Source of the DNA: Nakaseomyces glabratus | Taxonomy: Eukaryota; Ascomycota; Saccharomycetes; Saccharomycetales; Saccharomycetaceae | Assembly: GCF_010111755.1 (NCBI RefSeq) | Contig: NC_088961.1 | Location: 806,001 to 870,000, forward strand | DNA: 64,000 bases | Reading direction: 5' to 3' | In this document: positions 19,559 to 33,100 of the stretch, piece after piece | How positions within the stretch are numbered: position 1 is the stretch's first letter | Layout: each line of letters opens with the position of its first letter | Program-made: the position numbers and the translations under genes | Notes under the pieces: generated by a model | What the model was told of the DNA's origin: nothing | What the model saw: only the letters and a program-made list of their open reading frames with translations | Database searches by the model: none

Positions 19559-21173
19559 TATCCTCTAATGTAAATTATAAAGAAGATAAATCTTGAGGAT
19601 AATTCACCTTTATGGATGTATTAAGAAAGCCAATGTCAATGAGAGAGAAAAATACTAATAACAAACCACGTTTGTGATATTACCGGAGTGCTTAAGCAGT
19701 CGAAGAAAACTTGTTACTGTCGCTGTTTAAACCAGTCTATTTCATAAAGTGGTGCTATGACACGTAAAGTTAGATCAATATAGTAAAATGCAATTAGCCA
19801 CTTGATTAGGCAAATAAACGATCTAAACTTATAAATGCTTTAACCGTGTTGTCAATTTTTATAAAGTATTGAATCATATGCCATAGGCAGACGAAATAAC
19901 AAAATTAACTAAAAAATTTGTTGTTAAATTGTGGGGAACTCGAGGGCTAATAAAGAGGCTTGAAATTGTTTTATGGTGACATATTATCCTTTCTTCCAGT
20001 AGTCTTCTTTTTTTTGGTGTGCTTAATGAATAATGAAAGAAAAGACTTACTAAAAGGCTAAACGATCGAGACCCATCTCTAGAGCGTTTCTTTACTAGTA
20101 AGTCGACCAAAATAATTTGCGTCCTGCAGAGAATTTTTATCTTTGCCAATAAAGAAAGGAAACACCAGAATCTCTGTAATGTGTAACTCATTTGGAATTC
20201 ATTTCCTCATCAATTCCACTTGAGATCTGACCATGCGTCATTGTAACTGGAACGCGTTGGACGGGGAAACAACAATAATAAGGCTGTGTAGATCGAGTGG
20301 TGTAAGTAGGGAGGTAAATGGTAAAAGCAATTTAGAATATTTTAAGCCTTCATTAGATGGTGAAATGGGACTATTTTGACTTCGATGGTAACGATCATCA
20401 GTACAGATGTTGGTAATGTTTCTAGGGAGTACTACCTCATTAGTCTCAATAAAAAAGAAAGAATGAGGACTGTGGGAGTTATCAAGAAGAAAAAAAGTAT
20501 GTATATAGTGTATAGTAGGTGATAAAGCATTCTTCATCGAAAGATAACGTACGTTTTATTCCCATGAACCAAGCAGTAAGAAAACAAGTTGATAGACAAA
20601 AAAAAAAAGAGAGAGAACTCTCTCTAGGCTGATAAACTGGGTGACAACAGCTCGGAATTCTCTCTGGGTGGGGGGGGGGAGAACAGAACGGAACCGTAAC
20701 TTTAATAATCCCTCCCATTGTAACTGCTCATCACCTCGTATAGCACAAAGATACTATGAAGAAGCATCTAGTTGAATATTAAGGGTTGCATTGTTGCAAA
20801 AGCCTAGTGAATGCGAAGCTATTGCGCACATGAGTAACATTAATGTCAAGACAATCCTCAACTTGAAGGATTCTTGGTAAGGTGGCTCAATCTGCCCAAC
20901 TAAACTATATTAACCTCTCGAAGGTTATCCTCCAATAATGATGAAATACTCTGCATTTTATTATGGTAATTGTCTATATTATATATGGTTGCGAATATGT
21001 TATCCTACCATAGCCTACTATTATAATATTACAGATAGCATTTGTATCAGCATCGTGAATATGATTTCTTGGCCTACATGATGTGAAATTACGAGTTACT
21101 ACAAGTTAGCTATCATTATAGAATTCAATCTTTCTTCGGCATAGATAGCTTATGTCTTGATAGGCAATTTTTC
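19559..21173. promoter_or_regulatory. Long YSR3 upstream / DYN1 3' intergenic region
   Basis: 1615 bp between two minus-strand genes, so it contains the YSR3 promoter and DYN1 3' flank. It has a low-complexity cluster at 20598-20680 (A-run, GA palindrome, G10 run, listed separately). Minus-strand open frames of 78-105 codons inside show no recognisable family and overlap simple sequence; I do not call them genes. Confidence 0.45.
20598..20679. repeat. Simple-sequence cluster: A-run, GA/CT palindrome and G10 run
   Basis: An A-run leads into an almost perfect palindrome with arms AGAGAGAG (20608-20615) and CTCTCTCT (20618-20625) separated by AA. About 45 bp later there is a run of ten G (20670-20679). 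On the YSR3 sense strand the latter is a C-run similar to stress-response promoter sequence. Confidence 0.65.
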
Positions 21174-24100
21174 TTAGACATATTCAATACTATTTAACAG
21201 TTGTTTAGTATCATCCAAAACCTTTGATTCGATATCATTTTTGTGAGTACGTAAAGAATCCTTGTTAAATCCAAGCCAGACTGTCTCCCATTCTTGAGGA
21301 AGCTTAATTGATGCTAGTTGCTCTTCTATACATGAAGCAGAATCCTGCAAAGATATCGATATTTCATTGACAATCATGTACTTCGGGTAAAACTCCTCAG
21401 GGAGAATTTCATCAATTAGACGTTTCATAGATATTTTGTCTTTTTCATCTTCTAATTGAATTGAATAAACATGATTATGTGCTGCATGTTTAATAAATTG
21501 CCAGAATAGTTGGTCATTATTGCTTCGGTTCAATATTCGTTGTCCAATATTGAAAAGAAAAATGAAATCATTATCACTAAAGGCCACAAGTTGCCTAAAC
21601 CCGCCATTAGGTGCAAATCTCATCTTAAAAACAATGATTGCATGTAACCATGCTAGAACATAAGATAAATAAACATATCTTTGTGAGCTAGCATACTCCT
21701 TTACCATGGTGAATAATTCATTAACCATCATGCAAATATTATCATTACCCTCAAATCTAATCTTATCACAGTTTGAGATGGTTGGTATAATTGTAGATTT
21801 TATGGTTGGGTTATAGATCATAAACAATTTCAATTTTTCCGAAGGTCTTTTTGTGATACTACTAACATAAGAATTTATCCACTTCTCACCCAATTCTATA
21901 TTTTGAAGTAATACACAACCGCCTTTTGATATACCTTCCTGGATTTTTCCTTCAGCCCATGCCAAACTCTCTTTAGTGCCCAAAGAAATAGCATTGTCAA
22001 TTAGTCTACTATAGCATCGAGTGATATAAGATGAACCATCTTGATAATGTGAATTGATTACTACAACATTTGGGAAATTTTTGTTGTTGATCATGTTTTC
22101 TAGAGAAAATTTGCTTTTGAAAAAAGTATCAAGCATACCCTTTAATTGCATCAAGCTGTCGATATTCTCAGTAATTATATTATCCACATTATCTGCTTTG
22201 TCAGTAACAATAGCACTTTGAGCTGAAAGATGGGTAATTGCCTTTATCAGCCAATCGTTATTATTTGGTTCTTTGTTAGTTTTGTTATAGCAAATATACA
22301 GAGCTATAGCAAGCACGACTCGATGTTCCGATTTCAAAGAGGGAGAAATAATTCCATAGATATTGCAGTAAAACATCTTAATCAAGTGTTTTTTAAGCTC
22401 ATTTAACCGTGAGGTGTCTTTTTCTATCACATTAAATGTGGAAAGATCATTTTCTTTCAAAGCTAGTGCAAAATACTGAAGGTAACGGCTTATAGATATT
22501 TTGTAGTGCTTGTCGAGAATTGTTATGGCCTCTAGTATTCTATAAACTTGTACAGCATGATTCCCTATTATTTTTATATTCTCTATTATTTGTTGTAGGA
22601 TAGCTGTATTGTTTTCCGTTTCAATTATTTTCTCATTTATTTCCTCACTGTCATTCTTTAATTGTTCAAGTGTCCTCAAAAGCTCGTCATTCTCTAGCAT
22701 GGGGCCAGATGAGTCGCTTAGCTCCTTTAAAAGTCTATCTTCTAGATGCATTAATGTAATTTTTAGCTGTTCTTTGTTTATTCTAAGTGCCTCCGTTTCT
22801 TTTTGGTATTCGGGTTTTATTATATCCAAAGTTGCCTTTAGGGACCGAAGAGCAATGCTGCCAATTTTAATTGAAAAATCAATAATGTCTACTCGAGCCA
22901 ACAAATAAGCTGGAAATTTATGAGTTGAAGATGTGGTATGGAGATAAATGTGATTCTTTCTTCGAGACGCACGAGCGTCAAATAAAGTAGAAAGGGTTGT
23001 TGTACCAAGATATTCGCATTCTGTTATGAGTACGGGTCCACCAAAATCGATTGCTTTCAGGTATCTCTTTGTGAAGCTGGGATCATTAACGCTCATTATA
23101 CTAATATTTTGGTTGTGATATGACTTCAAAATCTCAACTATTTCATTTTGTGGGTCAATTATGATTGATGTAAATTGAGGAGATTTTATCAATAAGTCAA
23201 ACATGCCTATTACATATGGATCTTCTGCAAGACCACATGATAGATATTGAGCTTTATCCTCCACACTTACTTCTTCTATCAATGCTAAGGTAGAATGACT
23301 GATGTTGTATTTTTTAAAAGACTGAAATATTAAATTCTGTACTTTTTCCTTGTTAAGTTCACTAAGCTGGCCAAAATATATGCTAGCACAAGTGAGATAC
23401 AAGGAATCACCAATAAGACACGACTTGTTGCTAGAGTAGTCCCTTTCGTTGACAGTCCATCTCTTACGTTCGGCTGATAAAGTTTTAACTAACTTGATTG
23501 CTCGGTTAAGACTATTTGTATTTGCTTTTATTTGGCGCTTAATATTCTCAACCTCTCCAATGAGATTTGCGTAGTTTTCTTTTGCGAGTTTCATTTTGGT
23601 ATGAAGATCAATTATCATACTTTCAGCAGCAAGAATATTAGCCTTATAGTGGTTAGATTTTAAGTTAATGTCACCGATCTCATTCTCAAGAGGAACACAC
23701 TCATCTAGTACTTCGCTATATTCTATCTGAGCAACAATCCAATGATATAACGGTCCGCAAGCCCTGCTGGCTCGATTAATAGCGGCAAAATTAAAATTTT
23801 TATCTGCAAAGTAGCTTGTTTGGACAATAGACCTCCGATCTTTAAAGTTATCACCCTTCGGTTCAAAAGTAATAATGTCCTTAACGAAGCTCTCTTTTCT
23901 CATATATTGTTGAATATCTTTCCAATTATTAAATGAAATTCCTAATAAAGAACACACAGCAGACATAATGAGCACAACGGCGTTCGGAGGTTTGGCCATA
24001 GATCTGATTTCAGTTAAATATTCTTTCTTGATATTTTTCACACCTTCCCTTGCAGCACTGACAACTGGTTCGATTTTATTTATTTGGTTCATAAGTTTGA

Positions 24101-27100
24101 GCTTACGGTCCGCTACCTCAGCTTCTTGCTTTTCGAGTATTTTTTTGATCTCGATTGTGGCTTCGTGTTTCCTTTCAACTTCATTTTGATCTACTAAAAG
24201 CTCATCCAGGGTTTTTCTTGCAGAATCCTCTTTGATACTTAATTGCTGCCTTGAGTTTTCCAATTCTGACGTGAGGGTTTTTAATTCAAGAACTGCATCA
24301 TTAATTTTTTCTAAACCTCTAGAACAATACGACTTTGAAGAATCATTTTGATGTAACATTGCCAAGTATTTATTTTCAAACACTCTGAGCAAGTCTAAAA
24401 AGTATGACGGTGTTGATTTTAGTTCCAGATAGTTGACTCTTAAGTAAGTGTCAATTTCAACAATGCACTGGGCCAATTGCTTCAGTGTATCATTGCTTGA
24501 TTTTCCTAAACTCTCACTTACCGGAAAAGATAATGGTAGTCGATTAAGATTCTTAGTAGCAATTTCATAATAGACTTCTGAACTCCAAGAAGGGAACCAT
24601 ACAACAGTACATCTGTTAACTAAAGTCGGTGAGCACAACAGGCCATTTGAATTGTTATCAAAATTATCATCAGAGACAGAGAAAACAATATGGAGTCCTT
24701 TACTAATCTTTTCCTTAATAAAGAGTTGTACTTCAAGTTCATTTTCTAATATAATGTTATTATGTTTGGCATTTTCCTTTACTTCGCCTAGGAAAATATT
24801 TAATTCAGATTCCTCATAGATCTCGGGTAAATCAGCATTAGCAATTAATGCGTTGATTTTTTCCAAATAGGCAGTCTCCACGTCAGCAGAACAACCAACA
24901 TAAAGGCAGTATGATATATCATTTGAAATACAGTCTCTAATACAATTTTTGAGAGTGGCAAAAAACTGATCGAAGGAATCCTTGTCTCCTATTAAAATTT
25001 CCAAGGTAGTTAGACCCATAAGCCAAGAAGTCAATTTTGTCAGTGTTTTTTTACCCAGTCTAGGTGCTCCTGAAAGAATAGCATGACTATTAGGCTTACT
25101 TAAAATCCTTTCAATACTAATGATAGGGCCTGCCATCATATCCATTATTACAAAATCTGGAATTTTGTATTCTTCAATATATGTCGGTATTCTGTTCTTC
25201 AAGAATTTCATCAAATTAGTCTTCGTTACATCTTGATATTCCCCAGAAATTAAAGATGTAAAGAGGAGTTCATTTGGTTCAGTATACTTAATTTCGAATT
25301 GAGTGGAAACTTTGTAAATTATATCGCGCAGTATATTTTGATCATCGGCATTCATTAGACGTTCTCCGAATATATGCCATATCTCAAATAACCATACCCT
25401 AAACAGAACATCCTCGTTAATACTTTCATTGATGTTTAAAACAGTGGTCAATAACCCTTTGCATAACTTTGTTAGTTCACGGGGTGTGCAAATGTAAATG
25501 GTTTCACGTCTTTCATCGAATGCTTCTTTAAATTTATAAAAAATTTCTATTGTTGCTTTAAGAATGTCAACGTTAAGCTTTTCTAAATGTGGAATCAAAG
25601 AAAATATCCTTCTGAACTTCTCAGAGTATATATATACTAATGAGTTGGCGCTAGGATAATCAACGAACAAAACTGAAACTTGTTTATAAAACTTGTTCGA
25701 TAATGGAACTCTCCCCAAATAGCTCAATGGATTGCATGCACCAATAATCAATATATTCATTATCTGAAGCCACTGGTGAGTTTGAAAATCCCAAAACCCT
25801 TGTTTATCTATCAATTGGCGAATGAATAATGACACTTTGTGAGATCCATATTCATCAAGTCTTGGAAGGTTAATCTCATCTAAAAACAGAACAAATTTTT
25901 TCGATTGTTTGGGAACTAGAACAACTTCAGAAGCTTTTGATATGGCTTTTGTTTTAGATTTTATGATACGTATTATATCACTAATCTGGCTATCAGCAGA
26001 TAAGCTCATAAAGTATGAGCTGTAATTTTCATTGTTTTCTATGATGTTTCTGATTAGCATTGTTTTTCCTGATCCGGGAGGACCAATTAGCAGTAAAGAT
26101 CTGTTACAAAATAAATAGGAATTGATCATCTCTTTGTACAAACTGATTTCACTGGTTTGAATTAAATGATCCATGTCAGTAGATAAATTTTTAATAGCCG
26201 TTGATTTGAGTTCCAATTGATACGTATCAGTAATTGTATACAAGATTGTATCGACTGCTTTGTCTGCTAATGTTTCGTTCTCTCCCCAGAATTTCTCTTG
26301 GCATGATCTCTGATATTCATGTAAAAACATGAGTTGAACCGACTGTTGCAGATGGCCCGAAAATGCAAAAATAAGATACTTCCTCAATTGGAACCTTAAA
26401 ACCAACGTCATGTTAGCGTGATCTGCACATTTTACTGACATAGAGTAGTAGATCCCAATAAAATCAATGAGGATGTAAAAGAAGTTATCTATGAGCTGCT
26501 GAGTATTCATGTTTATCTCCGCTTCAGTGGTATCTTTTGAAAGAGCTACGATTTTATAAATATCGCTTTCACATAGTCTGGAAACTTCAAATAGAATATC
26601 CTGCTGTATTGACTGATACCCGTTCGAATTTAAGTAACGAGTTAAAAGGTGAATTTTATGGTTGATGTATTCATCGATATTTGCAGGAAGATATGGTAAA
26701 TGTACAACTGAACATCTGGATACCGTCGCAGGAGTAAGTTTGGAAACAGAGTCAGTCTCGCAGATTAATTTAATATTCTTACCTACTTTTAGCCGTTCTC
26801 CACTTCCCAATGTTAACAGTTTATTATCATCCAGCATACTATTCATAGCTTCCATAGTGCTGGAATCTAAATCTGAGTCTACAACAATCCAGAGTGGTAC
26901 GCATTCTGTACTGGAGTTTGACGCTCTAATTATACTAGAGAATATTCCATCTTGCCATTCAGTTGTGCTCTTATCGTAGTAGCCAAAAAAATGGTCTTTT
27001 GGTATTGCTTTCGGATCCAAATAATAGACCTCGATTTTATGGTGTAAATCCTGTTCAAAGCTCTTGTGTAATGCATTTAATATTGTTGTTTTTCCACAGC

Positions 27101-30100
27101 CTGATTCCCCTAGTAATATTATTCCAGTATTGCTACCATATAATTCTCGCAGCTGTAAACACTTTTGCAACTGTTCTCCCTGGATTAGTAAATCCATTGA
27201 TTTGAAGATCTTCATAAAATTACTGCTTAAGGAAGTATCTTCCCGGTCATTTGAGTAATTGAATATCTCATCCAGTTTTTTGTTGAATGTTTTAGAGTCT
27301 TCTCTGGTTAGTCTAGGTAATATCATCACTTTCATAAGTGATACGATCGTATTTTGGTCTAATGTTGCTCTTGGCACTGCTGATATTTGGCGAAATATAG
27401 CTTTTATGAGCCTCAACCCAAAGTCGTAGTGATCCTGTTGAGAACAACTCATTTTCAAATCATTGAGGAAGTTTATAAGTTTGGGTGCCAAATATTTGTC
27501 CTTATTGCCATACATAGACAGATATATTTCCACTATATGGTGACTGTCAGATTTTCCAAAATAGTAGACTCTAAACAATCGTCTCAGATTTTCAGGCAAA
27601 TTTCTTCTACCTCTGTATTTCGGATTCATGGTTAAGAATAATTTGGTATGTGAATGTATTGGCAATTTCATGCCCAAAAAATCAATAGTGGTATTCTTGT
27701 TTGACAGTGAATGTTGAATGCTGCTAATCATTTCTGAAATAGCGCTCATTACAGTGTATTCCAATCTATTAAACTCGTCAAAACTTGCCCAGAGACCAAG
27801 TTTCAATATACCTGCAATAATACGTTGCAAACTCGAGAAGTCGATAAGGTCATCAAAATTAAATACTGTCACAAATATACCAAACATATATCCAAATGAC
27901 TTAATAGATTCAGTCTTACCAGTTCCAGCGGGTCCAATGATGCTCACACCATAATTTTGATGAAATGACTCATCAAGAAAGTTGTATACGTTTGCTAATC
28001 CTTTAGTAAATACTAGATGCTCAGGAACACCTAGATAATTAAATGCATAAGGATAGATGCTATCCTGTCTACTGCATTCTATTGCAATTTCATTCCCCTC
28101 GATAAGCCTAAACATCCACCAATCATCGAGCATGATATCAACATCAATGTTGGATGTACATTTAGAAAGTTGATCGAAAAGAGATTGGTATTTCAAAACC
28201 TCCAAAAGCATGCCTTCAATCTTGAGTTTTTTGTACCCTGAATCAGAAGATAATACGTTTTTGTAGTTAAGCCAAGAGCATGTTCTCGAAAGAAATGTTT
28301 CCATTTCTAGTAATTCATCTTTAGATTTTGAATGTTTATAAGAATGAAGTTTCTCAGATAAACTAACTTGTAACCATAAAGTCAAAACTTGATAGACATT
28401 GCTTTCAAAGATCTCATCCAAAGATCTGGAATTCATGAGGCAATCTCGAATTGATGTCTTTAAAGTCGTTTCAATCTCTAAATCTAACGATCTTAATAAT
28501 TCGGGTACCGTCTTATAGATTGAAAGTTCGATTTCATTAGACAGTTTCAAGATTTCTCCTTCAGCAGAAACGACGGAGTGTATTTTACCGTTCTGAATGT
28601 CAAATGAGCTTATCGAGAAGTATAATTTTCTCAGATGCCCCGATAATACATCAATATCGTTAATAGCTCCTAATATAGTTACAAGTTCTTGATCATTTAC
28701 AAAAAAAAATCTAGGGTATTGCTGTCGTTGACTTTCAACAAACTCTGAGAATTTTTTTTTTATTTTGTTCAATTTTGAGGTAATTTCAGTATATGATTTG
28801 CTTACATTACCACTTCTAATCAAATCAAAAATATTAGCGGCATGTTTAACGTATAGTATCAGGGATAGCAATGATTCAGATATCTGGTCAAACTGCGCTT
28901 TTTCAAGAGGAAGTGAACTGCATATATTTGAATTTGTGAATAAGAGGTTAAATTCCAACCATTGCGATTGCGAGACTTCAATTTGATTTAATAAGTTAGA
29001 CAGATTAGAAAGATTAGTATTCCATGATTCAATAGTTGTAGTATAAGGGACAGAAAAAGGTGATATGATCATAGTTTCAAGAATATCCATATCTTCCGAA
29101 ATCTTATTTCTCAATTCATCGATATCTTTTAATATAGGTATGTGTGCAGTTGAGTCATCCATAAGAAGAGTGAAGTAGGACCAGTACATTTCTATTTCAT
29201 CTAAAGAATCTTTAATAGCAGCCTCTCTCTTGGCTTTTGAAATTATTTCATCAACCTTAAACCTATTCAGCAATAGTTGCTCAATTGGAAGATCACAGAT
29301 TTTAAGCTCAGAGAAATTCAGGTGGGGATTCGGTGGACAACCTATTTCATCGAATAGCTCCTTCATGTGCCTTTCATTAATTTGCTCAGAGGAAATCCCA
29401 AGAAGAATATCAGTTTGATTCATATAAAATAATATTTTCTGTTTTATGCTCTTATACGCTTGTGTTTCATGTAAGGTAGTTGATAACATTTCAATTTTTG
29501 TTTTTTCTTTGTCTATTGCTGTTGTATTAAGTTGTTTTGACAAGTCTTTCAAACGAGTCATCTCAAATGATTTTAATGCATCTTCAACTTGTACAAGCTC
29601 CTCTAAGCATACAATCCATTTGTCAATTTCTTTCTCCATAGGAGGTTGGGAGTTAATTGATTCAACATCGTTTGAAAGCTTGAAATGGTTAGTCACTTGA
29701 ATTGACATCTTTTTGAAATTGGCTGTTTCAGATCTCAACACTTGAAATTGGCGTATTAAAGGCAAAATAAACTCTAAGTTTTTTGACTTTAGAAAGGTAG
29801 ACTTCTGTATCCATAGAGTCTCGATTTCTTTCAATTTAGAGTTATAGCATGTAGTACAATATTGTTTAAGACTTTTGATTTCATTTTGGCAATTCTCTTG
29901 AATATAGCATATCGTTTTATAAAAACTATTCTCTAGGCGATCATATACGTTGATATATTTTTGAATTTGCTGCCCTTTCTCGTGGTTTGTTTCTTCAACT
30001 ATCTTCTTCAACTGTATAAGCTCTTTGAACTTTGCAATATTTGTGTTGATGGCGGTTCGAGAATCTATGAAACAAAAGTACAACTGAAAAAACTTTAAAA

Positions 30101-33100
30101 GATGAGGAGGTTCATATTCAGCATTTTCATTGAATTCTAACCCTCCGTTGAATTCTTTATATTTTTCATCAAGCCATGTTTGGAGGGTCATCAAGTGATT
30201 TTGAAGTGAGTTACCTAAAATTCTAAAGCATTCCTTAAGTTTAGCTTTCAAGTCTGAAATCAAACTAGAATAATCCAGTTTTATGCTTTTTGTGATGGTG
30301 ATATGACTGTTCGACTCTGTAAATAATTTCAAATTCACTACATCTTCACATAGCTCAAGAAAAGCATCTATATTTTCATGAAGCACTTGTTGGTATTGTT
30401 GGACGTCTATTTCCAAGATCATGATTTTCATAGTAGTCTCCTTTAACCTTACTTTTATAGCTTCCATCTCCTCTTTGATTAAGTTGGAACTTTCCTTTAT
30501 ATAGTATCTGCACGTAATATTTTGAAGAATTACTTGACTGAAACTGTGGTTTGAAATACTCTCGGATAGATTCTCCTGTATATTGGTGAAAGACTTCAAA
30601 ACTGATTGAACTTCCATTATCCGCATAGAGTTTATTTCTTGTAATGAGGGTTTAAAAACTATACTATCATTGTATTTTGATAACCTAATTGTTATTTGAG
30701 AGAAATTAAAGTCATTCATGTGATGGAAAATCATGTCCATAAATGAATTCTCTAGATTTTGTAAAACTAAATGTGTTGTGAGATTTGTTCTTTCAATTTT
30801 ATTAGCTTTTAGGAAGTTCAGGGATCGTTCAATCAGGTTTAACTCTTTGTTAATAAAATCGATACTCAACTTTCCAGTTTTCAAGTTCTTCAACGACTTA
30901 CCGATAATAGTTTCTTGACCAAGAGATAAGTCATATTTTATTAATAAAGGCTGTAACCTGGTATCAAATACTTCTATGAAGTTATTGTGGGTTTGAATTC
31001 GTTGCCATGTGATATGAAGCTGCTTTTTAACTATAGTCCAAATATCATAGATTTCTGCACATATAATAATCTTTGTGAAAATTGTTTTATCCAAATCTTG
31101 GATCATGACAAAAAAAAGTTTTATATCCTCTTTTAAAATCTCTACATTGCTGATCCATTTATTACTCCCTCTCAAAAAATGTGAAAATTCCATATCAGTC
31201 TGAATACCCAAATATGTGATATTTCTCAAATCTCGATAACATTCAAGAAGAAACTGCGGTAATATAATACTCAACTCGTTTTTATTGTAGCCATTATTTA
31301 TTATGGTAAATAATGTCTGGTCAAGAAGATTATTGTGTTTCTGTTTAATTGCTGTCACCCAGTCCGAAAGATATTGCTGTATTTTTTTATCAATATCAAT
31401 GCTTTCTATTTTACTCATTATCGTATGTCCTTTTGGGGTGCTCATCCAGCTTTTATCAAATAGTATATCACACTCTCTTAATTTTAATTGGATTTGTTTT
31501 TTGACAGAAAAAATACTGTAAATCTGCCTGAAAGAGGATAGATTTCCGGTAGGATAATAATTAGTCAAATGTACTAATTGAACATAATAGTTGTCAATAA
31601 TTAATAATATTGACTTCTCCAATTTGTTTAAGTACTCATCTCTATACGATTGCATTTTTTTTCTTATTATGTGGCTGAACCTTGACAAATCTTTTAAACA
31701 AAGAAACAGATGTTTTGCATCAAGAATGTGGCGAGAGTCAGATTTTAAATCTCTATCTTGAAAAAGAAGAATTATTCTATTCTCGACATCGAAACTAATC
31801 TTATGAAAAGTAACCTGTAGATTTCGCAATGAATTGGATGTTATCTGGTTATTGTAATTTGATGAAAAGCAATGATCTATTTCGTTGATATCAGAAATAT
31901 AACCATCATATTTTAATGCATGTATACAACGTATCAGAATATCCTGATACTCTTTCAAATTTTTAACTTCCTTAAGTTGATCAATAGTTGTAGTATTTTC
32001 CGGCAACTGTTCAATAATTTCTTTGTAATTGAGATTGTTGTTTTTCCTTAAATACTCTCTAAGCACTAGTTTGAAATCCTCTAACTGTGCCTTCAAACTG
32101 TTAAGAAACATAGTAATATGTGTGTAATCAGCGTTGAATTCGTTGAGTGATAAGGCAATGCTGTTTTGGTACCTCGAGTTTATTGTTTGCATTAAATTAT
32201 TGTTGAATAGCACGATCAACTCAATTGTTCTATTGACTGGATATCCATATTGAGAAAATTTTTGGGCGTTTCCAAAAAAATTAAATAATGTTACTTGTAA
32301 CTCATCGAAATTCTGCCCACTTATATAAGAAGGAAAGGAAGTGAGAAACTGGATATAGCCTTCTACAGTATTGAGCGTCTTCTGCAGTTCTGTATCAACC
32401 AAAGCATCTAACCCGGTGTTAGATATATTTGTATCTCTCAATAACTTCAAAGTGATCTGAAACTCCGATTTCTCTGTTTGACCGATTATATCGACAAGTA
32501 TATATCTCAATCTCTGCCACATGTTAATTTCATTGGATAAGTCAGTTTTGGATGGGAAATCCAATAGTGATATCAAACTCTTCATAGATTTTATCCACTG
32601 GATTGATATATGGTTGAGCGCATTAACAAATTTTTTATCGTTCAGTATATTTTTTGGAATGTATTGCTTGTAGTTATCGACTGTCGCACCTTCTTGGATA
32701 GCTTTTCTTACAATATGGTGCGCCAATTGGAGCAAGTCAGGTGACTTTATGGTGTCATTGAGGCGGTATAAAGATGCAGATGTCTCCGCCAACTTTTGTT
32801 CTGTATCCTTTATAGAGTCCAATGAATACTCTATGGTGTCCATCCTTGTGATCTCTTGAAACAATTTTTTTATCTGTAATTCGATGAAGTTTGTGAATTC
32901 TTTTATGTCGAATAATGTTGGTGACGTAACGGCTGTCAACTGTGTGTTGATTGGCACGTCATCGAGCCATAATTTCGATTGTTTCACTACTATCACTGAT
33001 GAGAAACTCAAGCCACTACACCATTCATTATCTTCATACACTTTCGTCGGTATAGAGTCGTTGATCCATATATCGTCGATGTCTGACCCGTTATTTGACT

